Positions 24,087-35,730 of a DNA stretch of 64,000 nt are shown piece by piece. Every line of letters begins with the position of its first letter. The first letter of the stretch is position 1. Origin of the DNA: Branchiostoma lanceolatum (taxonomy: Eukaryota > Chordata > Leptocardii > Amphioxiformes > Branchiostomatidae); the NCBI RefSeq assembly GCF_035083965.1, contig NC_089724.1, positions 8,472,501 to 8,536,500 on the forward strand. Direction: 5' to 3'. The position numbers and the translations under genes were made by a program. Below the pieces are notes generated by a model. It did no database searches. It saw only the letters and a program-made list of their open reading frames with translations, and had not been told where the DNA came from.

Positions 24087-24113
24087 ACAGACATCATCAT
24101 CATCATCATCATC
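24087..24113. repeat. ATC trinucleotide run in NOS 5' flank
   Basis: A short run of ATC repeats 30-60 bases upstream of the NOS start codon, in the probable 5' UTR or the intron preceding exon 1. It resembles the CATCAT tail of the LINE at 22012 but has no LINE sequence attached. Confidence 0.6.
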
Positions 24114-26256
24114 GCTCATCCGGATTTACTCCGGTGAGAAACATTCAATTGTTAATCAATACAATCAATCTGTTGCACAGATATCGACAGAAGACTATGC
24201 TTACACATTGGTTAATAACATTCGTCCTTGAATCTTTTCTTAATCTTGCATTGATTTTGTTTGTCTAAATATTAATGAGAAGGATGTGTTATGCATAGAA
24301 CTCAGCAATACTGAACAAGCAGCCACCGGGACAGATTTGTGGCTTGGGGGCCCGACTTACACCTCCTGCGGACACCGGTGCGAATGGGGCCGCAGAATAA
24401 GGGGGTTTCTAGCCAAAAATAGCTACCATGCAACCATCCAGGAAGGGAGAAAGAGCAGTTGGCCACAGAAATATGGGAGGGTAATATCAGAAGACTGAAA
24501 AGACATTGCACCAAGTGAAACATTAAGACGAAAAGAAAACCGGTGGAGAAACCAAAACCTCTGGGGTGCCCCAATGGTCAAATAGTTAGACTAAGAGATA
24601 GATGAGATAAGAGATAAGGTCGATGAATAGGTAAACTGTAAACGATGATTTGTAAAGTCACGTAAATTATACGGCCGGAAAGGGGCGTAAATTGGGAGGG
24701 CATAAAGGCGACTTGTTCGACTTCAGTGCTGATGTCAAGAGTTGATTTTTGTTCTAAAACTAAGAATGCAGTTCAAGACGAACGTAATTACTAGTCGGGC
24801 ACAGAAATCCCGGTCTGTACCAATCTGTTTCTGAATCTGTGTCTGTAAATATCACGGTAGAGCCGGTATGACCTTTCTTTCAGAAAGCAGGCTCCAGAAA
24901 CCATTACTATAGTGCGGGACACACATGGGGAAACACTGTTCCTATGTGCAGAAGTCTATACGTATAACATACCATTTGCTTGCGCAATTCACCGGAAAAT
25001 ATAAACACGAACTTCAAAGGATTTCATGCCTATGGATGGTTACACATTTCGCAGTTACATAAATCACATGGATTGCTTCAATCAAGGACATATAATGTCC
25101 TTGCTTCAACCAGAGCCGAGGAAGATATAGAAAATACGATAGCTGTAAAGAATAAATCATGAAAGGTATGGTTAACAGCTAGGAAACAATTGTACTTCAC
25201 CAGTTATTGGAGAACATAGACAAATACAGGAGGGTACTCACAACAATGACTTGTCACTTGGTTCGCCGCCCACTGCTACTGAGTGTTGTTCACTGAATGT
25301 CAAATCTCGCCCGAGGGTGGTTAGCTTTCTTACCTTCCCCGAGAAGGCTGTTTACGTCAGCGTTCGTGTGTGTGTTCTTCCGGCTGTGAACACGATAACC
25401 CAAGAATGCCTTGCCTGGATGCCGATTGTTCTGGACATGCTATGGTCATGATTTTTTAGTGGTAGATAGCTCTTGGGAGGGAGAGTATGTTGTGTAGGTT
25501 TTGGCCCTCTAGCGGCTTGAACTTCAGGAGCCGATTTTATTTCAAACTTTGAAAGAGAATAACTCTAGAAGGTTTTGACGCATCGTCCTAATTTTGGGTA
25601 TGTACATAGCTTGAGTGATGATGTGCATTATCATATACTAATTATGCAAATCAAGATATAATTTGCATAATTGATAAGGAAAGTTTATGTCACATCAAGT
25701 TAATGTGTGCTTATGTTGCCTTTGATATAAATTGACGGAAATAAAGGACACACCTTGTGACAATTATATTAATCGATCCTATTCTTAGCCTGTGTTTATA
25801 AAATCTCTCGCTGGCGGAGGTTAATGACCCCCTCTCCGAGTAGGGGGTTGTATCCGTCGGGCAGGTCACTAGGAGCTCGATTTAGTCAGGCTGGCTAGTC
25901 CTATTCTCATACATTTCATCAATTAAGTTACGGATGTAATATCAAATGCATTGTTTTTAACATAAAATATTTTATCAGAATGAAACTTTATACGTCATGT
26001 TTTTGTCATGAATACTGGATCTCCAAAGTGGTCTATACGTTGGAACGGTTGGAGCGTTGTTCTGGACTCTAGTTTGAAATATCAGACAATGGCGCTGGAA
26101 AAAAACACCAACCAACTGTAGATTTGAACACGCCTGGCGCCTGGTATCCTAGCTGCATTCACCCTATACACTCAGGTTAAGAAAGGCATGACATCATGGA
26201 GAATGTGGTAGAACCAGTGAACTATGTATAAATCTATTGACTGAAACAGGCTGTTT
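24114..26256. other. NOS upstream region, no gene recognised
   Basis: This should contain the NOS promoter and any non-coding 5' exons. I saw no convincing TATA box or further coding exon. Short open frames (for example 24302-24574) show no family resemblance. A dispersed repeat listed separately lies at 25370-25560. Confidence 0.4.
25370..25560 (+). repeat. Dispersed repeat linked to GT tract, copy 1
   Basis: Contains GTGTGTGTG, then GAACACGATAACCCAAGAATGCC, then TTGTTCTGGACATGCTATGG and a TAGATAGCTCTTGGGAGGGAGAG stretch. The same order occurs at 45395-45860, and the 5' part also occurs at 26760-26935. No ends are defined. Confidence 0.65.
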
Positions 26257-26445
26257 CTGTAAATGCAGAAATGAGTTTTTCGCGGTAAGGAGAAAACGGT
26301 GTGTTCGCGGTAGTTTTGAGTTCACGTCTGAAACAAGAATAGCGCTGCAGTCACACAATGGAACGGCTTGTCGCAGTGGTTCTAAGTTCACGGTGAAGAA
26401 TTCACCGCGAAAACAAAACAAACGCGAACATTTCTGCATTTACAG
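26257..26445. repeat. MITE-like element, family A, copy 2, complete
   Basis: The element is 189 bases long with perfect 17-base terminal inverted repeats: CTGTAAATGCAGAAATG at the left and CATTTCTGCATTTACAG at the right. The interior has TTCGCGGTA and TTCACCGCGAA motifs shared with the copy at 2343. It has no ORF and is therefore non-autonomous. Confidence 0.9.
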
Positions 26446-26761
26446 TAGTTCTGGTCACCCCAATTATTTCGACCAAGCGACCGACCTGCTCTGATGGGGT
26501 AAAACGTTAATGGCTTGATCAACGAGTGCGATAAGGTCGACCTCTGACACCAATCATTCCACATCATCTCACCATGATTACGCTAATTTGTTTTGGGCGT
26601 GTTCTGTACATTAGGTGCACAAGGACCTTGGGTTCGTCTGAGGTCGAGGAGACATGAATATCGGTTATCTATAAATACGTTTACATGTAGGACGTTATAG
26701 TTAATGTCTATTAACATTTAAAGGAATATGCTATATGTAATTACCTTCGCCAAAAGCACGT

Positions 26762-26852
26762 ATATGTGTGTGTATGTATGTGTGTGTGCGTGTGCGCGCA
26801 CGTGTGTGTGCGCGTGTGTGTGCGCGTGTGTGTATGTGCGTGTTAATAAACA

Positions 26853-26915
<63 letters not shown>

Positions 26916-26935
26916 ATGAACACGACAACTCAATT
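26762..26935 (+). repeat. GT microsatellite with linked repeat, copy 2
   Basis: A GT-rich tract with GCGC interruptions (26762-26916) is followed directly by CATGAACACGACAACTCAA. That motif also follows the GT tract at 45398 and, in diverged form, the one at 25370. Confidence 0.9.
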
Positions 26936-27177
26936 TTGTATAAATGAGGAAAGTTTATAAATCCGCTATATACATGATAATTATAAGACTCTCTAACATA
27001 CCTAACACCTGTCAGTTGACACACGGGACAAATATGCTCCTGCTAGCAGGGCTTGCCCCAGAGGCCCTACAGCTAGCGGTCGGTGTGCAGTGTCACTAAT
27101 GTGGATAGATACAGTAGCTTATGAATAGATATTGTTATGTGTGCTGTAATGTGAGTCACAACCAATCCATCAAGAAG

Positions 27178-27183
27178 TTTATT
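27178..27183 (-). terminator. Polyadenylation signal of polycystin-like gene
   Basis: AATAAA on the minus strand, about 40 bases past the stop codon at 27222. The spacing is short but plausible. Confidence 0.6.
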
Positions 27184-27221
27184 CAATCCTCCAATGAGAC
27201 ATTTTCTTAGTTACAATGGCT

Positions 27222-29730
27222 CTATGAGGTTCCGAATGACGTTCTGATCGGGTCAGACTCAACACCATCGTTTGTACGCTTCTCTGCCTGGCCATGACAC
27301 CAACCAGACAGGCGGACCCTGGCCCTATTCAAGATATACGTCACAATTTCTCTGTCCTCGGGGGTCACAAATGTCTCTTTCTCAACAAAGAAAGCGTCCA
27401 TCATGACAGTCGCGAAGAAATTCAGGAGGACGAAATTCATGATGAGAACGAAACTGATGAAAAAGATGGTCCCCAACGTTGGAAACATGACGTAATCGTC
27501 CAGTTGGTACGAACCAATCACAAAGTCTGTTACGGTTAGGAATGCGTTGTAGATGGTGGAGTAAGACTCGACGTAGCCGCCGAAAGAGATATTACCCAGC
27601 ATACCGTAGGAAAACATGAGGACTAAAATGACGCCTCCGTGTGACAACATGGGGCTTATAACTCTTCCGAAAGTCTTCTGCATCAAATAGAGACTGTTGT
27701 TTCCCCTCAGTAACTTACAGCATCGACAACAGCCAATGAAGGCCAAGATAGACACCACGATTAGCTGGGTTCTATCCACAAGGACAACTGGAGCGATGTT
27801 GAGAAACGAGGAGTTGTTTTCGCGATAGTTTTTCAGAGTATTTTCAGTCAAAATCATTCGTGCAACAAAAGCAGCGACTGCTATCAGAGACAAAATTACA
27901 ACCATCAGGTCTAAAACCTTCCATACGTCTTTGAAATATTCAATCCTATCTTTAAGAATGCCACGTACAGCGTAATAGATGAAGTAGGCCAGGAAAATGA
28001 CGTAAGCAATCTGAAAGGTCAAAAGCACAAGGTCAGTGGTTTGGTTGTAAAGATGGAGGCGCAAGACTGGTAGATCGAACTGGACTCTAGCTCTTCCAAT
28101 TGCTGGGGTTTCGACAAGTACGGAAACCACATTGAACAAGTCCACGTTAGCATTGTACAGAGTGAAATCCACAAAAACGGCTCTTGTCTGTCTATCTATC
28201 CAGCTCATGTTACGGAGTTCGCTCAAGTGGTGGTTATGATCGGGAGGTCTTGGATCAATGTCTATCACGTATCCACCACTGTCGTAGCGGTATAGCGACC
28301 AAATACTGTCTGTTTGTCTGTAGATCCAAGGGCCTGAGGTGTTCGTTAGGTTTGGCACTCCCGTCCATCCAGGATGGTAGTGACCTTTGACCGCACTACC
28401 ACGTGTGTAGTCCTCCGCGCACAGGTCAAAGTACAAGGACAGCAATCTGGCGCTGGAGACTCTTCCGCCGTGAAACACACACGTATCTAATGGTGAAAGA
28501 GGAATTCAATCAGTAAATATAAAGACAGAGAAGTGTCAATACTACACCGTGATCTATTCATGTTGGCATTACTGCACTCCAAGTATGTTTTATTAAACTT
28601 TCTTGTGATTTACTTTTCCACCTGTGCAGCAAGTAAGGAATTTCTGTCATAAAAGATTCCACATTCGAACGATTGTTCATTACTAACGAAGATTGGATGG
28701 TTTCTGGTAGGATAGTTTTTATCACACACCATATGCATAACCTTACATCGTAACGTCACAACATATACCTATTGCATGTAATCCAGTGGAAATGTGGTCC
28801 CTACTACATATACGCTGAGCAGCCAATCATCCAAGCAAAACTGCAATCTGATATGACCTAGTTATGAAATGTGAACTAGACTTTAGAAGATCATATTATA
28901 CAATACTTCGAATCGTTTTGAGACGCTGGCTATTGTTGTTTCCAGATGAGTTTATGTGTTGAAATACCCACCTAACGGGACCCGTACTTGGCGCATTCTC
29001 ACTGCCCCAACAAGAACAGACTGACCGTCGGCAGTGTATCCGTCCGCGGACACTTTCGGGAACACCTCATTCTCCATCCAATAATACACATCGAGGCTGA
29101 CATTAATCTGTATAAAACCAAATTGATAAACACTATTTCTATGATGAACTCTTGGTCTATGTAACTTATATGTTTGATGTTGAAGGAGACGTTGATAGAG
29201 CAGTACGTTCTAGAACCGCAAGGGAGCGCTATAAGGGATTGAGAAGGTGAAAGAACGTCACAGCAATGTGAGATACAACAAATCAAGAGCAAGCAAGAAC
29301 GTTACGAGTAGAAACAAAAATGGCAAGGAACACCGAAATGTACACGGGCGACTGATGACAAAATTAAGAAATAATGCCTTTTAATTGATTGCTTTCTTGT
29401 TTGAATTGTTGGGCTTGACATGTTTTTCAAATCTAGGTAAGCTATTACAATGAAGATATGCTATCCCTCTTCATTCAAAATAATTTACCTTGTCCAGCTT
29501 AGACAGAAATGTATTTTCCACGCTGTTGCTGAGATGATAGGCGTCTGGCACGGCCATGGTGTGCGCTATTCCAAGCACCAACAGCACGAAGATCATGTAC
29601 CTCCCCGTCTCGAGGACTAGGTTGTACAGTCCAGCCTCCTTCAGTGTTAGTCTACCAATGTCCACGTCTTTGCGGGGAGGAATTCCGACTTCTGCTTTCT
29701 CTTCTTTGGGAAAGTGTGCTTCCGCACGGG
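27222..29730 (-). CDS. Polycystin-family channel, C-terminal part (5' incomplete)
   Basis: Three exons join in phase to about 547 codons: 29730-29489, 29107-28972, 28486-27222 (stop TAG). They encode a first membrane segment (GRYMIFVLLVLGIAHTM), then the extracellular polycystin domain. This includes RQVRVPLDTC and a W..YRYDSGGYVIDI region, with NxS/NxT sites. Five further segments follow: LLTFQIAYVIFLAYFIYYAV, VLDLMVVILSLIAVAAFVA, LIVVSILAFIGCC, GGVILVLMFSYGMLG, and IFFISFVLIMNFVLLNFF after a pore loop (AFLTVTDFVIGSYQ). Polycystin-1-like proteins end in this module and act in cation channels or receptor complexes. The first exon opens mid-protein with phase 2, so at least one upstream exon exists; I found none up to 32.5 kb. 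No EF hand or coiled coil follows the last segment, unlike PKD2. It resembles PKD1-like/REJ relatives more than PKD2. Confidence 0.85.
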
Positions 29731-31289
29731 CTAGGAAAGCATGAAGAAACGTAATTTTATACTTCAAAGCAGTGCATTTTTTTTAATGTTAATTCTAACG
29801 CATAACGCTGTACACACAGGCAAGTAATTTCATAATTTTGGCATCTCTGTGTTTGATATGCAGTTCTTCCTCCTTGTACTTTCAACGCTGATAACTTAAA
29901 CATACATTTGTCATGCTTTATTTTAACAAATGGGAAAGGATTTGATACAGAACTTCATACAAACCCCACAAGCTTCCACTTTCCAAAAGCTTTCCCAAAA
30001 ACAACAAAACTTATGACACCACTCGAAACCAGCCCTCAAGGGCTCTTTTTCAAACAAGATACGTCTCGAACACTTTCCGTTTACCTCTTTGGGCCTTTCT
30101 GGCCCTCCTCATTCCTTTGGGAACAAACATGGTTACGGTGGGATGCTGCTGTTGGGGCCTATAGAGTGTTACTGTTCGGGACCAAAGTAACAGTACTGTG
30201 GTCAGAACTTGGGATGGATAATGCAGAAACAGTTGTGTCGTAACAATAGAACATTCGAATTGATTGTTCTATATAGAACAATGGAACACCCTCTGACCTC
30301 ACGTGACCTTTGATTGGTTAGTAAGGTCAGATAAGACTAGTAACGTTATAAGCCCACTACACGGGCACTGCATATTAGATAGCCCAATATTGGACATATA
30401 GTTGTATTGATGAGTTCAGCTGGATCAGGAGATATAGTCCATGGACCAGGACCGTTTTTGTGCCACCAAGAGGGACCAGTGCTACCATTGAGTTTTGAAT
30501 CTGCTTCCTTGTTGTTCACTCTGCCTTGTGCAGTTTTGAAAGGGTCATTATTTAGCACTTTTATACTTGTCCTAACATAACGTTACCGTAATTAAAGCTG
30601 CCAATGCCAAGTAGTGCATGGGAGGTAAAGAATCTGATGCGGTTGCGTAGCCTCGCGAATTTCGCGCAGAGTTTCAGGGAATATTTCTGCTGCTTCTCAC
30701 TACAAGACGAACTCCTAATCGAATTAATCACCGTAAAGCATGTAAAGGGCACACCTGTTCATTATCTCATATCCGGACTTCCGAGAAAATGATGATAGCT
30801 CATCAAAAGCAAGTATGACTGCAGAGAACACGTCAAACATGCTGAAATCGCTTCCTTGTTGGCATCAAACAATTTCACACTCAGCGTCATTTTTGCTTAC
30901 TTTTGATTAGGCAGATATGAGATGTTAAAGTGGAAGGCACATAGCAATAATGGTACTGAAGGGCTACTAATAATTCATAAGTGTAGTCTTGTCAACAAAA
31001 GGTAGAATAAAACAGGTCTGGTGTTTGATCTTTCTGATCTGTTTTTATACCGCAAAAAACGGGACTTTTGCTAAAGGTCTCTTCACTCCAAAGCTTTTTT
31101 TCCAGCCCGTAAACATTCGTCTGAAAATGGCTGTCTTTTCTCTAAAGAGAGCACAACAACTCTGACGGAAACGGCTATACAATGTGCTATTTCATGTCGC
31201 TATCTTCAGCCCTTTCTCTGAGAATGCCACATAACCTTGCCCTCCAAGCGTATATGTTGTATGTTAAGGGTAGTCACATAGCCTTAAGC

Positions 31290-31560
31290 TTTTTGAGGCC
31301 GTAGGGTTGTTATCCGCTGTGTGTACGGTATTGGCATGGGGGTCGAAGCCCATTCGTCTCCTTCGACCTTCCCAACCGAAGCCAGGCACATCTTACTTGT
31401 ACCCATCTTTACACCTGGGCGAAGTGAGGAAAGTCGTGTACAGTGCTTTTCTCAAGGACACAACGTCTCCAGCTAGGAACGCTAGGAATCAAACCCATGA
31501 CATCTGGGTTTTGTGTCCGCTAGTCTTGACACTCGCCCATTTGACGCCACACGTCTGACG
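31290..31560 (-). repeat. SINE-like element with tRNA-related head
   Basis: On the minus strand a tRNA-like head near 31555-31475 has a B-box-like GGTTTGATTCC. It is followed by a body with TCCTTGAGAAAAGCACTGT, CGACTTTCCTCACTTCGCCC and AGGTGTAAAGATGGGTAC. These phrases resemble a conserved SINE central domain seen in several invertebrate genomes, recalled rather than searched. No coding potential. Confidence 0.65.
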
Positions 31561-31687
31561 TCATTTGACGTTGCGCTTATCAGCGTGGCGCTTTGTATAT
31601 CTTTTAAGTATCGTGTTTACGGAGAAAAAAAAGCAAACGCCACTGGAAATACGTGCAAAACAGAACGAAGCCTTAATAAATCTCTTT

Positions 31688-31761
31688 GTAACCTTCCCCC
31701 TGCTTCCTAACTCTGTAACCAAGAGGGAATTGCGTACCAAGCTGCTACTCAGTGTGCTAAC
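31688..31761 (+). repeat. Short dispersed repeat, family B, copy 2
   Basis: Matches 18019-18093 in the same orientation: CCTTCCCCCTGCTTCC, AACTCTGTAACCAAGAGGGA, CAGTGTGCTAA. Confidence 0.75.
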
Positions 31762-32533
31762 GGTTACTTATTAACGTCACCATATGACCGACCGGACGTA
31801 GGTGTGTGCGTACTTCCTGGGACATGCAATATCTATACCGGAAATACGTCTAATCTAAACCAAGATCACACGTATATTCATCGTTTCTAACGTAAACGCT
31901 TATCATTTAATTAGCTTCATTGTGACAGGCACATTAGCATTGTGCAGAGCTCACCAAAAATTAGCACAAGACACTAAAATTTAGAGAGCTATGACATTTG
32001 AAAAAAAAAGTAAGTTCAATAACCTTGACCCCTTGACGAAGGGTAGCAAATAATTTAAGATTGACCAAGTCATCATTAGTTTGCAGGCAAAATTGGTAAA
32101 GGAACTGTCATACAATTACCTTTATGACTATACAATGTCGCTATAATAACGATTTTTTCAAACAAAGTGGAAAAGACATTGCTATACTTTTCCCTTCTTT
32201 GTCTGGCATCAAGTCAGAAAAGGATACCATAAAACGATCATATACTATTGAGGTAGCCCTACGCACAACAAAAAGCAAACAGTTGATAACCTTGTTTGTT
32301 TCAGTCAAGCAGGGACACGACCTGACTTGGAAATCTAGGCACGGTGGACACGCGGCGTTTCTTATCTAACGTTAATAATAGTCAATAAGTAAACATGCAG
32401 TGACATCAGAGGTGTTTAGAATTTTGCTGACAATAAGGAAGCGGTCATAAAGAAAGAACAATTTCCTTCTTCATAATGACGTGGATATTCTTTGAAGTCC
32501 GGATATGAAGTAAAACAGGTGCGGCCTGTACAG

Positions 32534-32541
32534 GTATAAAG
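32534..32541 (+). promoter_or_regulatory. TATA-like box of first olfactomedin gene
   Basis: The sequence GTATAAAG lies about 125 bases before the donor of a probable non-coding first exon. The following 30 bases would place a start site near 32560. Confidence 0.55.
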
Positions 32542-32559
32542 GTCCGGTCCTACAGTGAG

Positions 32560-32663
32560 AAGAAACAGAGCTGTCCAGAGGATTTCAGAGAGAATTCGAA
32601 GTTCATACAACGCCGTCCACTTCAGTCTTCAGGCTCGCTACGAAGCCATTCAGACCAGCCGAG
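32560..32663 (+). other. Probable non-coding first exon of olfactomedin gene 1
   Basis: The stretch ends at a good donor, GCCGAG|GTAACG. The next acceptor (CTATAG) sits immediately before the ATG at 32795, so a 5' UTR exon here is the simplest reading. The left edge is estimated from the TATA-like box. Confidence 0.5.
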
Positions 32664-32794
32664 GTAACGTACGGTTTATCTGTGCAATAGATTTCTGGTT
32701 GTGATGGTTGTGATGGTTCTTTTTTTCACTTTTTGATAGAAAAGGCTTCACACACTAATACTGACATGAATTTATTCTACTTTTCTTTCTATAG

Positions 32795-34121
32795 ATGTTT
32801 GTGAAATCTAGTTTCGCCGCCATCTTCGTCGCCGTCACTTTGGCGTCGTCACATTCAGGTGAGTTACATTGGATGTTCCCATGATGTACAATATTGTGGA
32901 AGATGTTATACCTCTTTTCAATCATAGCTAAACGTTGAAGTTTATTTCGTGTTTTTTACGTTGCAGATACCCCCATCCAACAATGATATATTCCGACCCA
33001 TTACATAGAAACAAGCAAATAAACATGCATTAACCTTAGCACACTAAAGTAGCTGTTTGGCACCCGATTCTCTATCAGTTACAAAGTTAGGCAGCAGGGA
33101 GAAGGTTAAAGAAACATCGAAAAAGAATAGCGTAGAAAATGACATTGTGACTATGTTTCCAAGCTTTTAATGCTCAGCGACACAGGGTCACTCACCAGAT
33201 TCCGTGCCACTATGACTTTACTCATTGATGTTTTATATTGAACCTGTTGTAGGCACATCCCTGGCCTGTGAGGGTCCGGTAACGTCTTTCTCCGGAAAAC
33301 AGACGATTCGAGACGACCTCGGCACCGACGGCGCTCTCCTGCGAGACCAGGACACCTCGTCCCACAACGCCGACAAAGTCTGGTACCTGCCCAGGTACAT
33401 CGGGAACACCATCGAGGAGTACCGCACGATGGACGACTTCGCTGCGGGGAAGGTCCTGACCACCTACCGCCTGCCTGGGTCGACAGGGAGCGGGGGGATG
33501 GCGTGGTGGGGACAGGGTCATGTCGTCTACAACAACGCCCTCTACTTCCAACGATTCCCCGACTGCCTGTCGTATAGTTATGACTGTAGTAACGAGAAGG
33601 CGCAGATAGTTAGGTACGACTTTAGTCTCAGGGCCTTTACCTCACTACAGGCGCTCCCGACCGCCCAGCTCTCCCACTGGGCCGCGGGCCCATCTTACGT
33701 CTACCTGGCCATCGATGCGGGTAGTGTGTGGGCTATCGGCCTTAACAACGGTGTATTCCAGCTAACTAAGCTAAACGCACACGATCTCAGTGTAGAAGAG
33801 ATCATAGACACAGAATTCGCCGACCCGTCTTCAAACATGCCTCCGTTTATTTCATGTGGGAAATTCTATAGCACTGTACCCGACCGCGCAGTTCAATACG
33901 GCCCATTGGCCTCCCGAACCACACTTATTTTCGATCTAGCCACTAAGCAGAAAGACACGTCGACGCGAGCCTGGTATTGCTTGCCCACTGAAGCTCGACG
34001 CTACTTCTCGATCAATTCTCGCGAGAACAAAGTGTACACAGTCGAGTCGAATGCTTTGGTCAGCTATGACGTAACCTTCGGCGGATCATATTTAGCTGAC
34101 CCTGCTACATGTGCTATTTAA
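32795..34121 (+). CDS. Small secreted olfactomedin-domain protein 1
   Basis: Two coding exons, 32795-32858 and 33253-34121, join in phase to 310 aa. The first encodes a signal peptide (MFVKSSFAAIFVAVTLASS). The second is a single olfactomedin domain beginning LACEGPVTSFSG and containing VWYLPRYIGNTIEEYRTM, MAWWGQGHVVYNNALYF and YDFSLRAF. It ends YDVTFGGSYLADPATC. OLF domains form beta-propellers used in extracellular protein-protein contacts. There is no coiled coil or linker, so this is nearly a bare OLF domain, shorter than typical noelin or myocilin relatives. The OLF exon is very similar to 38750-39615. AATAAA at 34137 is a likely poly(A) signal. Confidence 0.92.
33035..33110 (-). repeat. 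Short dispersed repeat, family B, copy 3
   Basis: Reverse complement of the repeats at 18019 and 31688: TTAGCACACTAAAGTAGCTG, TTGGCACCCGATTCTCTATC, AGGCAGCAGGGAGAAGGTTA. It lies in the intron of olfactomedin gene 1. Confidence 0.75.
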
Positions 34122-34136
34122 TGTGTGTTCATGATG

Positions 34137-34142
34137 AATAAA
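34137..34142 (+). terminator. Polyadenylation signal of olfactomedin gene 1
   Basis: AATAAA 16 bases after the TAA stop. A second AATAAA follows at about 34171. Confidence 0.6.
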
Positions 34143-34764
34143 AATGATATTCTAACACAATAAGCAGTAATCAATAAACATTAGCTCTGTGGAATTTCGT
34201 TCAATAACGTTCATACGGCAACCGAAATTGTTCGATGATACCTTACCTTCTTAAGAATGTATATTTTTGTACTTATAAGATACAATGCAAGATGTACACG
34301 TACAATCACAACACATTTTCTAACGGAAAGCAACGCCATGTGAAGCTCTTATAACAGAAAAGATGGTCTTGTCAAGTTCAAAATACATTCTTTGTCTTTA
34401 AAAAGTTTGTGTGATGTTGAATTAATGAGTTCGTGGTATCATCTGTATTTTTTGTATTCACTCGAACAAAGATCAGGTATTGAAATACAATATGAATCCG
34501 TAAGGTGGCGCTTTTGCATGGTAGCAAACGCCGCACCGTTCTAATAAAGGGATGACAACAAATTTACTTGCCCTCGTTGCCGGCCATGATAAGACCCACT
34601 AAAGTTAGGTCCAATAAAAGTACTTACCTTAACTTCAATCTTAAAAACTCTTCTCCACCAGGAAGTCACAAGGGTATTCTTGATAAACATGCAAAGAAAA
34701 CAGAGGGTTGTACAGCTCAAACTCGCAGAAACGCCACCCGGAAGCAAACAGACCCTATCTCTGA

Positions 34765-35646
34765 AGCCCAGGTTACACATAGCCGAACATGGCTCCCGAA
34801 CGCCAGCCGACTCGGTTCGGCGATAGTTCGGGAGCAGTCTGACAAGAATTAGGCCACGCCTATCTTTGGCGCCGAACATGCGCCGAATCTGCCACGAACA
34901 TGCGCCGAACATATCCCAACCATCTCCTAACCAATACACGGTTTACCACCAACCAAGCCCCGAATGCTTCTAACCTATTCCCAACCCTCCCGACCTCTAG
35001 CCGAATCTCTCCTGATTAATTCCCGACCGGTTGCCAACCCTCTCACGAATTGAAATGGACATATTCAGCGCCTTTCAAAAGAGGGGTCATTTTCATATTT
35101 TATCAAAATAATCCATTCTTCTATGTTATTAACACCACCAAGAGATCGAATTCGGATAACGGTTAGCTTAAATACGGCTTCAGCTTTTTTCTCTGTTTTT
35201 GGTCGTGTGAAGGTCGGGGGTGATTGGTCCACGTTCTAGTAGTAGTCAGTTTGGTTGGGAATGAGTTAGCAGTGATTTGTCTACTTCCTTATTGTGTGTT
35301 ATATGTAGGTTGGAAACTAGTTTGGAGTAAGTCAGCAGTGGTTCTTGCGCGGTTAAGGTCCTAATTTTGCTGCTGACTTACTCCCGAACACAAACCGAGC
35401 ACAAGCCGACCGCACCGAACACCAGCCGAACACCAGCCGATCCATTCCAGACCCTCCGTTCAGAGCCGAATGTTTTGAAATTTTCAAAACATTCGGCTGG
35501 CACAGCCGAACAGCAGCCGACTCAGCCGAACGCCAGCCGACTCAGCCGAACACCAGCCGACCGAGCTCCTGAATCATTCCCGAATCACTCAAACCATGGT
35601 CGGGGGAGAGTCGGGAGGCCATGTTCGGCTATGTGTAACCTGGGCT
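34765..35646. mobile_element. Large MITE with CAGCCGA minisatellite core
   Basis: About 880 bases bounded by inverted repeats of nearly 30 bases: GCCCAGGTTACACATAGCCG at the left and CGGCTATGTGTAACCTGGGC at the right, each continuing into GAACATGG or its complement. Inside, toward the right end, are tandem variants of CAGCCGAACACCAGCCGA. No transposase frame is present. Confidence 0.9.
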
Positions 35647-35730
35647 TGACCTAGTTCCCGGCCATACCCATCCGCATGACCCAACAACTCACATATGTTC
35701 TTACGCCACCTAAACTGATGAACTTAATTT

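Larger units (their letters stand above)
29731..32530. other. Gene-poor stretch upstream of polycystin-like gene
   Basis: Missing 5' exons of the minus-strand channel gene may lie here, but none of the short frames (for example 30346-30558 minus, 29908-30243 plus) shows polycystin, PLAT or GPS motifs. A SINE and a short dispersed repeat are listed separately. Confidence 0.4.

Noticed and set aside
29908-30243. 111-aa plus-strand frame
   Set aside because: Single-exon frame with no recognisable motif in a repeat-rich spacer; not supportable as a gene.
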